Positions 1-5,440 of a stretch of DNA of 5,440 nucleotides are shown here, piece after piece. Location of the stretch: positions 1 through 5,440 of the forward strand of contig JASHPC010000249.1 of assembly GCA_030038335.1 (NCBI GenBank), written 5' to 3'. A model generated the notes under the pieces. That model worked only from the letters and a program-made list of their open reading frames with translations, was not told the origin of the DNA and did no database searches. Position 1 is the first letter of the stretch. Each line of letters starts with the position of its first letter. The position numbers and the translations under genes were made by a program. This DNA is from Vulcanimicrobiota bacterium. Lineage in GTDB: Bacteria > Vulcanimicrobiota > Vulcanimicrobiia > Vulcanimicrobiales > Vulcanimicrobiaceae.

Positions 1-278
1 TTTGGAAACTCGAGCAACCAGCGCACGCGGTTGCAAACGGGTACTACGTTGGCGCTATCAATCGCGTCGGATTCGAGCCGCCGTGGAACATGGGCGAGTT
101 CTACGGCCAGTCGTATCTCGTCGATCCGCGCGGGCAGTTCGTCGCTGTCGGGAGCCGCGACAAAGACGAAGTCGTCGTGGGCGACATGGATCGTAACGTC
201 ATCCGGCAGGTGCGCGATACGTGGCAGTTCTATCGGGATCGGCGGCCGGAAGCGTACGACGAGATGGTCGCTCCCTGA
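1..278 (+). CDS. Beta-ureidopropionase-like carbon-nitrogen hydrolase (3' part only)
   Basis: Only the last 91 residues are present; the frame runs from base 3 (bases 1-2 close the preceding codon) to TGA 276-278. The visible protein starts WKLEQPAHAVANGYY, continues with NRVG and PWNMGEFYGQSY, and ends in TWQFYRDRRPEAY. This is the C-terminal part of nitrilase-superfamily amidases of the beta-ureidopropionase (N-carbamoyl-beta-alanine amidohydrolase) type. Family members use a Glu-Lys-Cys triad, which would lie upstream of the window and cannot be checked here. The expected reaction is hydrolysis of N-carbamoyl-beta-alanine or N-carbamoyl-3-aminoisobutyrate to the beta-amino acid, CO2 and ammonia, the third step of reductive pyrimidine breakdown, in the cytoplasm. 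The following permease and aminotransferase support this. Alternatives are an N-carbamoylputrescine amidase or an N-carbamoyl amino acid hydrolase of a hydantoin pathway. The family call is secure and the substrate moderately so. Confidence 0.88.
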   Translation, partial: WKLEQPAHAVANGYYVGAINRVGFEPPWNMGEFYGQSYLVDPRGQFVAVGSRDKDEVVVGDMDRNVIRQVRDTWQFYRDRRPEAYDEMVAP

Positions 279-280
279 GC

Positions 281-1846
281 GTGCCAACAACGCAAGTACG
301 GATCGGCGACGTCGTCGTTTTGACGGACGCCGCCGAGTCGCGCGCCGCGCAGAATCACTCGATGTGGAACGACGATCTGCGCCCATGCAATCTCGCGGAG
401 CATTCCTGGAAGTCGTCGCGCTTCGCGTCGCTGTGGGTCGGCATGTGCATTTGCTTGCCGACGTACTCGCTTGCCGCGTCGATGATCGCACTCGGCATGA
501 ACTGGTGGGAATCGGTCGCGACGATTCTCTGCGGCAGCGCGATCGTCATGATCGCGATTCTTCTCGTCTCGCACGCTGGGACGAAGTTTGGCATTCCGTA
601 CCCCGTCTTCGCGCGGCTCTGGTTCGGCACGCGCGGAGCGCACATTCCGGCACTGGCACGCGCGGTCATCGCCGCTGGCTGGTTCGGCATCAACTCGTGG
701 TTCGGCGGACAAGCACTCGACGCGATTCTTCTTCATCTCGCGCCTCGATGGCCGACCCTTAGTTGGCATCTCGCGGCGGCGTTCGCGATATTCTGGGTTA
801 TCAACGTGCTCATTGCGATGCGCGGGCCGCAGGCAATCGGACGGCTCACACAGTTCTCCGCACCGACGCTCGCGCTGGGCGCGATTGCGCTCTTCGTTTG
901 GGCGGTGCACGCGGCAGGTGGTTTCGGCCCGTTGCTCGCGCGTCCGGCAACGATACACGGAGGCGCATTCTGGACGGGATTTGTGCCGTCGGTCGTCGGC
1001 GTCATCGCCTTCTGGGCGACGATGGCCCTCAACATTCCCGATTACACGCGCTACGCGACATCGCAGCGCGCGCAAGTTCGCGGCCAGATACTGTCCATGC
1101 CGTTGACGATGGCGCTCTTCTCGTTCGTCGGCATCGTCGTGACGTCGGCGACAGTTGCGCTTTTCGGAACGGCGCTGTGGAATCCGGTCGAGCTCATCGT
1201 GAAGTTCCCAACTCCGGTCGTCGTCGTCGCAGGCATCATCATCATTCTCTCCTCGGTGACGATCAACGTCGGCGCCAACGTTATGGCTCCCGCACGCGCG
1301 TTTGAGAATCTCTGGCCGAGACGCATTACGTTCGCGTGGGGCGCAGCGATTACTGGGCTTCTTTCGCTCGCAATGCAGCCTTGGTACGTGCTCTCCAGCT
1401 TCACGAACTACATCTTTCTCTGGCTCGGTGCGTACGGCGCGATGCTCGGCGCGTTCGACGGCATCGCGATTGCGGACTACTGGCTCGTGCGCAAATGCCG
1501 GCTCGATCTAGCGCAACTCTACACGCCAAGAGGCATCTACGCGTACGCACGTGGCGTCAACCCGCGAGCGATCGCCGCGCTCGTCGTCGGCTGGCTTCTC
1601 GCGGTTTTGGGTGCGATCGCCGTCAGTTGGCACGCACCGTGGAACGGAGGCTGGGCCGGTCTGTTCACGCGTCTTTCGTCCGGCGGCTGGGTGCTGAGCC
1701 TGCTTGGTGGACTGATAGCGTACGCGTTGCTCATGCAGGGCAGCCGCTCTCGCATCTCGCAAGATACGTATGACGATATCACCGGTATCGAAACGCCGGC
1801 GGAGCATCCCGACGTCACGTGGGGTGCAACACCAAACGCCACATAG
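281..1846 (+). CDS. NCS1-family nucleobase/hydantoin/allantoin-type permease
   Basis: This is an integral membrane transporter of about 521 residues, normal for the NCS1 (PucI/HyuP/Mhp1) family, which imports uracil, allantoin, hydantoins or cytosine with a cation. NCS1 hallmarks are visible: WNDDLRP (res. 30-35) before the first helix, LPTY (59-62), GMNWWE (72-77), HAGTKFGIPYPVFAR (98-111), RGAHIPAL (118-125), GWFGINSWFGGQAL (133-146), ALNIPDYTRYA (249-259), and INVGANVMAP (328-337). About twelve hydrophobic segments follow. Trp140/Gln144, Trp245 and an Asn of INVGAN match the order and spacing of substrate-site residues described for Mhp1 (Trp117, Gln121, Trp220, Asn318). GTG 281 was chosen because it lies 2 nt after the previous stop and gives a family-typical short N-terminal tail. 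GTG 221 would overlap the upstream gene by 58 nt, and ATG 362 would remove most of the tail. No strong ribosome site precedes 281, so coupled translation is likely. Uracil, thymine or a hydantoin is the inferred substrate. Confidence 0.93.
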   Translation: MPTTQVRIGDVVVLTDAAESRAAQNHSMWNDDLRPCNLAEHSWKSSRFASLWVGMCICLPTYSLAASMIALGMNWWESVATILCGSAIVMIAILLVSHAGTKFGIPYPVFARLWFGTRGAHIPALARAVIAAGWFGINSWFGGQALDAILLHLAPRWPTLSWHLAAAFAIFWVINVLIAMRGPQAIGRLTQFSAPTLALGAIALFVWAVHAAGGFGPLLARPATIHGGAFWTGFVPSVVGVIAFWATMALNIPDYTRYATSQRAQVRGQILSMPLTMALFSFVGIVVTSATVALFGTALWNPVELIVKFPTPVVVVAGIIIILSSVTINVGANVMAPARAFENLWPRRITFAWGAAITGLLSLAMQPWYVLSSFTNYIFLWLGAYGAMLGAFDGIAIADYWLVRKCRLDLAQLYTPRGIYAYARGVNPRAIAALVVGWLLAVLGAIAVSWHAPWNGGWAGLFTRLSSGGWVLSLLGGLIAYALLMQGSRSRISQDTYDDITGIETPAEHPDVTWGATPNAT

Positions 1847-1848
1847 GA
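1845..1848 (+). promoter_or_regulatory. Ribosome binding site of the aminotransferase gene
   Basis: AGGA overlaps the permease stop codon (TAG 1844-1846) and lies 10 nt before ATG 1859. This favours ATG 1859 over the in-frame ATGs at 1865 and 1868, which are farther away. Its position inside the preceding stop suggests the two genes are translated from one transcript. Confidence 0.6.
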
Positions 1849-1858
1849 TGACAACAGC

Positions 1859-3160
1859 ATGAAGATGATGGAGAAGAATGACGCGGAGCGCGCCAAGAAG
1901 CACTTTTTTGCAGCCCAGCAGACGTATTACGACGAACCGCTGACGCTCGTCGGCGGAGACGGAACGCACGTCCGCGACAGCGCCGGGACGGAGTATCTCG
2001 ACGCGTTCGCCGGCATCTGCACGAATACGCTCGGGTACGGTGACACAGAGGTCGCCCAAGCCGTCGCGCAACAGGCAAAAGAGCTCATCCACGTCTCCAC
2101 GCTCTATCTCACGGAGCCGATGCTCGATCTCGCGGAAAAGATCGCCGACATCGCACCCGACGGCCTCACCAAGTCCTTCTTCTCCAACTCTGGATCCGAA
2201 GCGAACGAAGTCGCCACGCTCATCGCTCGCACGTCTTCACCAACGAAGTCCGTCGATTTGCTTGCGCTCGATCACGCGTATCATGGACGCACCGCGTATA
2301 CCGTCGCGCTCGCGGGGCAGAGTCAGTGGCGTAACTTCGCCACGCAGATGCCGCATGTCGCGTTCGTTCCGAATCCGTATTGTTATCGCTGTCCGTTCGG
2401 TCAAAAACCTGAATCGTGCGGCATCGAATGCGCCAAATACGCGAAGCACGTCATCGAGTCGCAGACGGACGGGCATCCTGCCGCCATGATTGCGGAGACC
2501 GTATCCGGCGTTGGTGGCATCGTCACGCCGCCCGACGACTACTTCAAAGTCCTCAAGGAGACGCTCGCGCCGTACGGTACGCTTCTCATCGCCGACGAAG
2601 TGCAGGCGGGATGGGGACGGCTCGGCGACGGCTGGTTCGGCATGGTTTCGTCATACGGCGTCGTGCCGGATATCATCACATCGGCGAAGGGCCTTGCGAG
2701 TGGCTTCCCTATCGGCATCACGATCACGCGTCCGGAGCTCGCGGATACGTTCAAGGGGCCGCACATCAACACGTTCGGTGGCAATCCTGTCGCGACGCGC
2801 GCTGCGCGCGTCACGATCGACGTCATCGAGAAGCGCGATCTCATCGCGAACTGCAAGCAACAGGGCGAAAAGATGATGGCCGGCATGCGCGATCTCGCCA
2901 CGAAATACGACGCGATCGGCGAAGTTCGCGGTAAAGGGCTCATGATCGGCGTCGAGCTCGTGCACGATCGGAAGACGAAAGCCGTGGCACCCGACTACGC
3001 GACGAAGATGCTCGAGGAGATGCGTAAGCACAACGTGCTCATCGGAAAAGGCGGACGCTACGGAAACGTGCTCCGCATCCAGCCTCCCTTCATTTTCGAC
3101 GACGGCGACGTTCGCGAGTTCCTCGAGGCCTTCAAAGGATCGATCGCGACGCTGCGCTGA
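1859..3160 (+). CDS. Class III PLP aminotransferase, AGXT2-like (probable beta-alanine/3-aminoisobutyrate transaminase)
   Basis: This 433-residue protein is full length for fold-type I, class III (omega) aminotransferases. Visible signatures are the PLP-phosphate loop NSGSEAN (res. 110-116), DHAYHGRT (138-145) with the ring-stacking region, LIADEVQAGWGR (243-254) with Asp246 for the pyridine nitrogen and Gln249, SAKGLASGFPIG (275-286) with the Schiff-base lysine Lys277, and HINTFGGNP (302-310) with Thr305, the phosphate ligand given by the partner subunit. A cysteine-rich insert, CYRC plus CGIEC (Cys175, 178, 187, 191), matches my recollection of the AGXT2-like/(R)-3-amino-2-methylpropionate-pyruvate subgroup. 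The protein is cytoplasmic and probably dimeric or tetrameric. With the upstream amidase it would convert beta-alanine or 3-aminoisobutyrate to malonate semialdehyde or methylmalonate semialdehyde, with pyruvate or glyoxylate as acceptor. Alanine-glyoxylate or another omega-amino acid transaminase activity is an alternative. The family call is very secure; the substrate rests on context. Confidence 0.94.
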   Translation: MKMMEKNDAERAKKHFFAAQQTYYDEPLTLVGGDGTHVRDSAGTEYLDAFAGICTNTLGYGDTEVAQAVAQQAKELIHVSTLYLTEPMLDLAEKIADIAPDGLTKSFFSNSGSEANEVATLIARTSSPTKSVDLLALDHAYHGRTAYTVALAGQSQWRNFATQMPHVAFVPNPYCYRCPFGQKPESCGIECAKYAKHVIESQTDGHPAAMIAETVSGVGGIVTPPDDYFKVLKETLAPYGTLLIADEVQAGWGRLGDGWFGMVSSYGVVPDIITSAKGLASGFPIGITITRPELADTFKGPHINTFGGNPVATRAARVTIDVIEKRDLIANCKQQGEKMMAGMRDLATKYDAIGEVRGKGLMIGVELVHDRKTKAVAPDYATKMLEEMRKHNVLIGKGGRYGNVLRIQPPFIFDDGDVREFLEAFKGSIATLR

Positions 3161-3684
3161 CGCTCCTCACGTTCGGGCACGGCACGGCGAGCGCCGACGA
3201 CCTCGCCGCCTTGCTTCGCGGCGCGTCCGTCGAGCACGTTGTCGACGTGCGCACGGTTCCGAAGAGCAGACGCCTCCCGCACGTGTGGGAGGCGGAGATG
3301 GCGAAATGGGTTCCCGAACTCGCAGGCGCCGAGTACTCGCGCGTCGCGGCACTCGGTGGTTTTCGCAAACCAAATCCACGGAGTAAGAACGTCGGACTGC
3401 GACACCCTTCGTTTCGCGCGTACGCCGACTACATGGAGACGCCCGCGTTTCTCGAGGCGCTCGACACGTTGCTCGCGCAGGCCGAGAAGCGGCGCACCGC
3501 GATCATGTGCTCGGAGACGCTCTGGTGGCGTTGTCACCGGCGCCTCATCGCCGATGCAGCGACGCTGCTGCGCGCTGCAGACGTGCGTCATCTCATGCAC
3601 GACGGCTCGTTACGCCAGCACGTGCCGACGGACGTCGCACGCGTCCTGCCCGAGGGCGTGCTTCGGTACGACGCGGTGCAGTAA
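3157..3684 (+). CDS. DUF488 family protein, probable CTG start
   Basis: The protein is about 175 residues from CTG 3157. DUF488 hallmarks are present in order: TFGHGT (res. 5-10, family TIGHS/TIGHGN), VVDVRTVPKSRR (28-39), ALGGF (65-69), and MCSETLWWRCHRRLIAD (117-133) with Cys118, Cys126 and His127, then HDGSLRQHVP near the C-terminus. The family is small, cytoplasmic and of no established biochemical function. The first ATG/GTG/TTG in frame is TTG 3211, which would delete TFGHGT. The frame stays open through 3157, where CTG overlaps the aminotransferase stop as CTGA, the same arrangement as the ATGA junction at 4160. AAAGGA (3134-3139) is the nearest purine-rich site but lies 17 nt away, so initiation may depend on ribosomes terminating at 3160. 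The family call is confident; the exact start is an inference. Its role beside pyrimidine catabolism is unknown. Confidence 0.88.
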   Translation: MTLLTFGHGTASADDLAALLRGASVEHVVDVRTVPKSRRLPHVWEAEMAKWVPELAGAEYSRVAALGGFRKPNPRSKNVGLRHPSFRAYADYMETPAFLEALDTLLAQAEKRRTAIMCSETLWWRCHRRLIADAATLLRAADVRHLMHDGSLRQHVPTDVARVLPEGVLRYDAVQ

Positions 3685-3713
3685 TCTTCGAGCGTGCGCG
3701 GAAATCTTCCGAG
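3683..3713 (+). repeat. Short imperfect direct repeat in the 35-nt gap
   Basis: AATCTTCGAG (3683-3692) recurs as AATCTTCCGAG (3703-3713), 20 nt apart start to start, or about two helical turns. It lies in the only real intergenic gap of the window, just before the four-helix membrane protein gene. Such spacing could suit a dimeric regulator, but the repeat is short, its first copy overlaps the preceding stop codon, and chance is a fair explanation. Confidence 0.25.
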
Positions 3714-3719
3714 CCTGTC

Positions 3720-4163
3720 ATGCCGTACGTATCGCGGCTCTTCATCAAAACCGGCATCGCGTATCTCGTCCTGACGTTTGTCGCAGGAGCCGTGTTACTG
3801 TGGCTCGAGGCGATCGGACGACCGGCGCCCTTCATCGTTGAGGTCGAGCACGGACACGCCGGATTCGTTGGCTGGCTCGTGAACACCGTGATCGGCGTCG
3901 CGTATTGGCTGCTTCCGGCGAATCGCGGACGCTTTCCGCAAACGCAAGGGCGATATCCAGAGACGCTCGCGCGCGTTTCGTTTTACGCGCTCAACGCCGG
4001 TCTTCTGATGCGGCTCTTCGGCGAGCCCTTCTTCACGGCTCCGAAGACGCTCGTCGCCGGCGTACTCCAGGTGTCTGCCGTTTTGCAAGTGGCCGGCGTC
4101 GCGTCCTTCGCATGGATCGCGTGGCAGCGCGTCTTCGCGCCGCCGTTGAGGCCGCACGTATGA
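3720..4163 (+). CDS. Four-helix membrane protein resembling a heme-copper oxidase subunit I fragment
   Basis: This 147-residue protein has four predicted membrane segments (about res. 10-30, 45-66, 84-102, 111-136). The start MPYVSRLFIKTGIAYLVLTF leads into helix 1. Helix 2 begins EVEHGHAGFVGWLVN and ends AYWLLPANR. The pattern His-x5-Trp...Tyr-Trp...Leu-Pro resembles the helix of cbb3/NorB-type subunit I that carries a low-spin heme ligand, and His44/His46 are candidate ligands. A polar loop, RGRFPQTQGRYPETLA (69-84), separates helices 2 and 3. The protein is far too short for an oxidase subunit and has no CuB-site motif, so it is not a terminal oxidase by itself. ATG 3720 was chosen because the upstream in-frame extension is arginine-rich shadow sequence of the DUF488 gene. 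It ends in an ATGA overlap with the next gene, implying a shared complex or role. Heme binding is inferred; the family is only partly recognised. Confidence 0.82.
   Translation: MPYVSRLFIKTGIAYLVLTFVAGAVLLWLEAIGRPAPFIVEVEHGHAGFVGWLVNTVIGVAYWLLPANRGRFPQTQGRYPETLARVSFYALNAGLLMRLFGEPFFTAPKTLVAGVLQVSAVLQVAGVASFAWIAWQRVFAPPLRPHV
4148..4151 (+). promoter_or_regulatory. Ribosome binding site for the large membrane protein
   Basis: GAGG lies 8 nt before ATG 4160, inside the end of the preceding gene. It supports ATG 4160 as the true start rather than the long upstream extension of the same frame, which overlaps the previous gene. Confidence 0.6.
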
Positions 4164-5419
4164 GCGTTGTCGCTCGACGTCCTCCGCCGTGGATTCCTCC
4201 GGAGCCACTGATTTTTGCGCAAGCGTCGCTGTTTGCGTCGTGGGTGTTGCTCTTTCTTGCGGGAGCGCGCGGTGCGTTTGCAGGCTCTCCGATTGGGTTC
4301 GCGTGGGTTCACGCGATCGTGCTCGGATGGATCACGAGCACCGCGCTTGCGTTTCTCATTCACGTGCTGCCGACGTTTACCGACGTTCGGCTTAAGTTTT
4401 CGCGGCTGGCCCGCGGTTCAGCATGGCTGTTTCAAGCGGGAACCGTTGCAGTTGTCGTCGGGTTCGCCGTGTGGATACCACGGCTCGTCGCCGGTGGCGG
4501 CGCCGCCGTCGTCGTCGCGGTCGCTCTGGCGCTGACGTCGTTGCTTGCGACGGCAGTCTCTGCGCTACGTAGTGACGATCGCACGACGCGAGCGATTGCG
4601 CGCGCATTCTGCATCGTCTTCACAATCCTCATCGTCACGGTCGCTCTCGGCTTCGCAATGAGTGTCGGGCTCATCACGGGCAGCGCGTTCGTCGCACGGC
4701 TCGCAGCGGTGCACGGCGCACTCGGGACCGTCGGCTGGCTCGCGCTCCTCGTCGCCGGCGTCTCCATGCGGACGTATAACGTCTTGCTCGGACGGTCGAC
4801 CGGACGCGTTGCGCATATTGCGACGTCGTCGCTGGCGCTCGTCGGACTTCTCGTCTGGATCGTGGGCGCGCTTCTCATCAATCCTTTCGTCGCGACCGCG
4901 GGAGGAACTCTCATCGCGCTTGCCGCCGCGACTGCGTTCGGCGCCACAGTCTCCGCATTGCGGCGCGCGCCGGCGCCGCATCGTCTGCCGCGCGAATTCG
5001 TTTCCGCGGCTGCGTTCTGGCTCTGCGTTGCGATCGCGTTCGGCATCGCAGGGCTGCTGGGTCACGGAGTTACAGGGGCGCTGCTCGTCGCGGTTCTGCT
5101 CGGCTGGATAGGGCAAAACGTCAACGCGCACATGATGCACGTTGGCATTCGCCTTCTCGCGACGCTCGTGATATCCGACGACGACGAGACGCGTCCGATC
5201 GAGTTACTCGACCGGCGCTTGGGCGTCGTCTCCTTCGCGCTCTGGCAGATCGCGGTCGCGTGCGCGATCGCAGGCGTCACCGTTTCGAGCGGCATCCTTC
5301 TCGAGGTCGCAGGTGCGGCAGGATGTGCGGGATCGCTCGCGATGCTCGCAAACGTCGCGTCCGCGGGCCGCGCGGCGGCAGGACGGCGTTCGGCTTCCCT
5401 GCGAACGGTGACCCTGTGA
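4160..5419 (+). CDS. Twelve-helix NnrS-like / heme-copper oxidase-related membrane protein
   Basis: This 419-residue protein has about twelve hydrophobic segments, the usual size and topology of NnrS-type proteins. Two stretches resemble NnrS as I recall it. Residues 51-73 (HAIVLGW ... AFLIHVLPTFT) match the NnrS HEMLFGF...FLL..VPNWT segment, including the 15-residue Gly-to-Pro spacing. Residues 185-216 (VHGALGTVGW ... MRTYNVLLGRSTGR) resemble HALTVG..GTM...MTR...LGHTGR. Intramembrane or interfacial histidines His51, His68, His185, His302, His324 and His327 are candidate heme or metal ligands; the last two form HMMH. Oxidase hallmarks such as HPEVY and an adjacent His-His pair are absent, so catalytic O2 or NO reduction is unlikely. 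NnrS is a heme- and copper-containing membrane protein linked to nitric oxide stress and denitrification; a related role here is inference. The gene overlaps the four-helix gene by 4 nt (ATGA), so the two products probably work together. A generic subunit I-like protein is the alternative. Confidence 0.82.
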   Translation: MSVVARRPPPWIPPEPLIFAQASLFASWVLLFLAGARGAFAGSPIGFAWVHAIVLGWITSTALAFLIHVLPTFTDVRLKFSRLARGSAWLFQAGTVAVVVGFAVWIPRLVAGGGAAVVVAVALALTSLLATAVSALRSDDRTTRAIARAFCIVFTILIVTVALGFAMSVGLITGSAFVARLAAVHGALGTVGWLALLVAGVSMRTYNVLLGRSTGRVAHIATSSLALVGLLVWIVGALLINPFVATAGGTLIALAAATAFGATVSALRRAPAPHRLPREFVSAAAFWLCVAIAFGIAGLLGHGVTGALLVAVLLGWIGQNVNAHMMHVGIRLLATLVISDDDETRPIELLDRRLGVVSFALWQIAVACAIAGVTVSSGILLEVAGAAGCAGSLAMLANVASAGRAAAGRRSASLRTVTL

Positions 5420-5440
5420 GCGCTACGAGTGGTCGAGTTG
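5416..5440 (+). CDS. Possible start of a further gene (truncated by window end)
   Basis: GTG 5416 overlaps the TGA of the large membrane protein gene as GTGA and stays open to the last base, encoding M/VSATSGRV. This repeats the 4-nt overlap seen at 4160, so another co-translated gene is plausible. Eight codons are too few for any identification, and no clear ribosome site precedes it. Confidence 0.35.

Noticed and set aside
221..280. Upstream GTG 221 as start of the permease
   Set aside because: It would overlap the hydrolase gene by 58 nt and add about 20 residues with no family resemblance; GTG 281 sits 2 nt after the stop and gives a normal N-terminus.
230..1075. Long minus-strand open frame of 281 codons opposite the permease gene
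   Set aside because: Its translation is Arg-rich and low in hydrophobics, typical of the antisense of high-GC coding DNA, and it lies opposite a clearly recognised NCS1 permease.
1217..1247. GTC and ATC triplet tracts resembling a microsatellite
   Set aside because: They encode a Val run and an Ile run in one transmembrane helix of the permease, matching the gene's preferred Val and Ile codons.
3140..3175. Programmed -1 frameshift fusing the aminotransferase to the DUF488 protein
   Set aside because: The frames do differ by one base, but no slippery heptamer is visible at the junction and both proteins look complete as separate units; a CTGA overlap is simpler.
3507..3719. N-terminal extension of the four-helix protein frame
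   Set aside because: The extension is Arg/Ala-rich shadow of the DUF488 gene, while membrane-protein sequence begins at ATG 3720.
3905..4159. N-terminal extension of the large membrane protein frame
   Set aside because: It overlaps the four-helix gene, is Arg-rich and not hydrophobic, and a ribosome site with ATGA overlap supports ATG 4160.
1568..5271. Four copies of the palindrome GCGATCGC (1568, 1613, 5030, 5264), the cyanobacterial HIP1 octamer
   Set aside because: All four encode Ala-Ile-Ala in membrane segments in the same codon phase (GCG ATC GCN), so codon preference and hydrophobic composition explain them.
3720..5419. Genuine terminal oxidase or nitric oxide reductase catalytic subunit
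   Set aside because: Neither protein has the HPEVY or paired-His copper-site motifs expected of a catalytic heme-copper subunit, and the first is only 147 residues.

Overview
The window is gene-dense, high-GC bacterial DNA (roughly 60% G+C by eye) with six genes, all on the + strand, plus the first codons of a probable seventh. Spacing is operon-like throughout: 2 nt, 12 nt, a 4-nt overlap, 35 nt, a 4-nt overlap and a probable further 4-nt overlap. There is no tRNA, rRNA, mobile element or CRISPR array, and no gene-free stretch longer than 35 bases. Codon use is rich in GCG, GTC, CTC and TCG in every gene, with no obvious compositional break. The lineage cannot be fixed from sequence alone. 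A high-GC soil-type bacterium, possibly a poorly cultured phylum such as Eremiobacterota/Vulcanimicrobiota, is only an impression.

The first part (1-3160) reads as a pyrimidine or amide catabolic cluster. It holds the C-terminal 91 residues of a nitrilase-superfamily beta-ureidopropionase-like enzyme, an NCS1-family nucleobase/hydantoin/allantoin-type permease, and a class III PLP aminotransferase of the AGXT2-like group. Together they fit uptake of a pyrimidine (or hydantoin-like) compound, hydrolysis of the N-carbamoyl-beta-amino acid to beta-alanine (or 3-aminoisobutyrate) with release of CO2 and ammonia, and transamination to malonate semialdehyde or its methyl homologue. The upstream enzymes of the pathway (dihydropyrimidine dehydrogenase, dihydropyrimidinase) would be expected before base 1.

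The second part (3157-5440) is less conventional. A DUF488 protein overlaps the aminotransferase stop and appears to start at CTG. Next come a 147-residue, four-helix membrane protein and a 419-residue, roughly twelve-helix membrane protein. Both carry His...Gly-Trp...Pro helices resembling the heme-binding helices of heme-copper oxidase subunit I and NnrS-type proteins. They may act in nitric oxide or nitrogen-oxide metabolism or in heme/copper handling, but that is inference. A further gene probably begins at GTG 5416 and leaves the window.

The points most worth a second look are the CTG start of the DUF488 gene, where the base that sets the start codon is silent in the overlapping aminotransferase, and the paired heme-copper/NnrS-like membrane proteins, which share a recurring helix motif and sit downstream of a nitrogen-catabolic operon.
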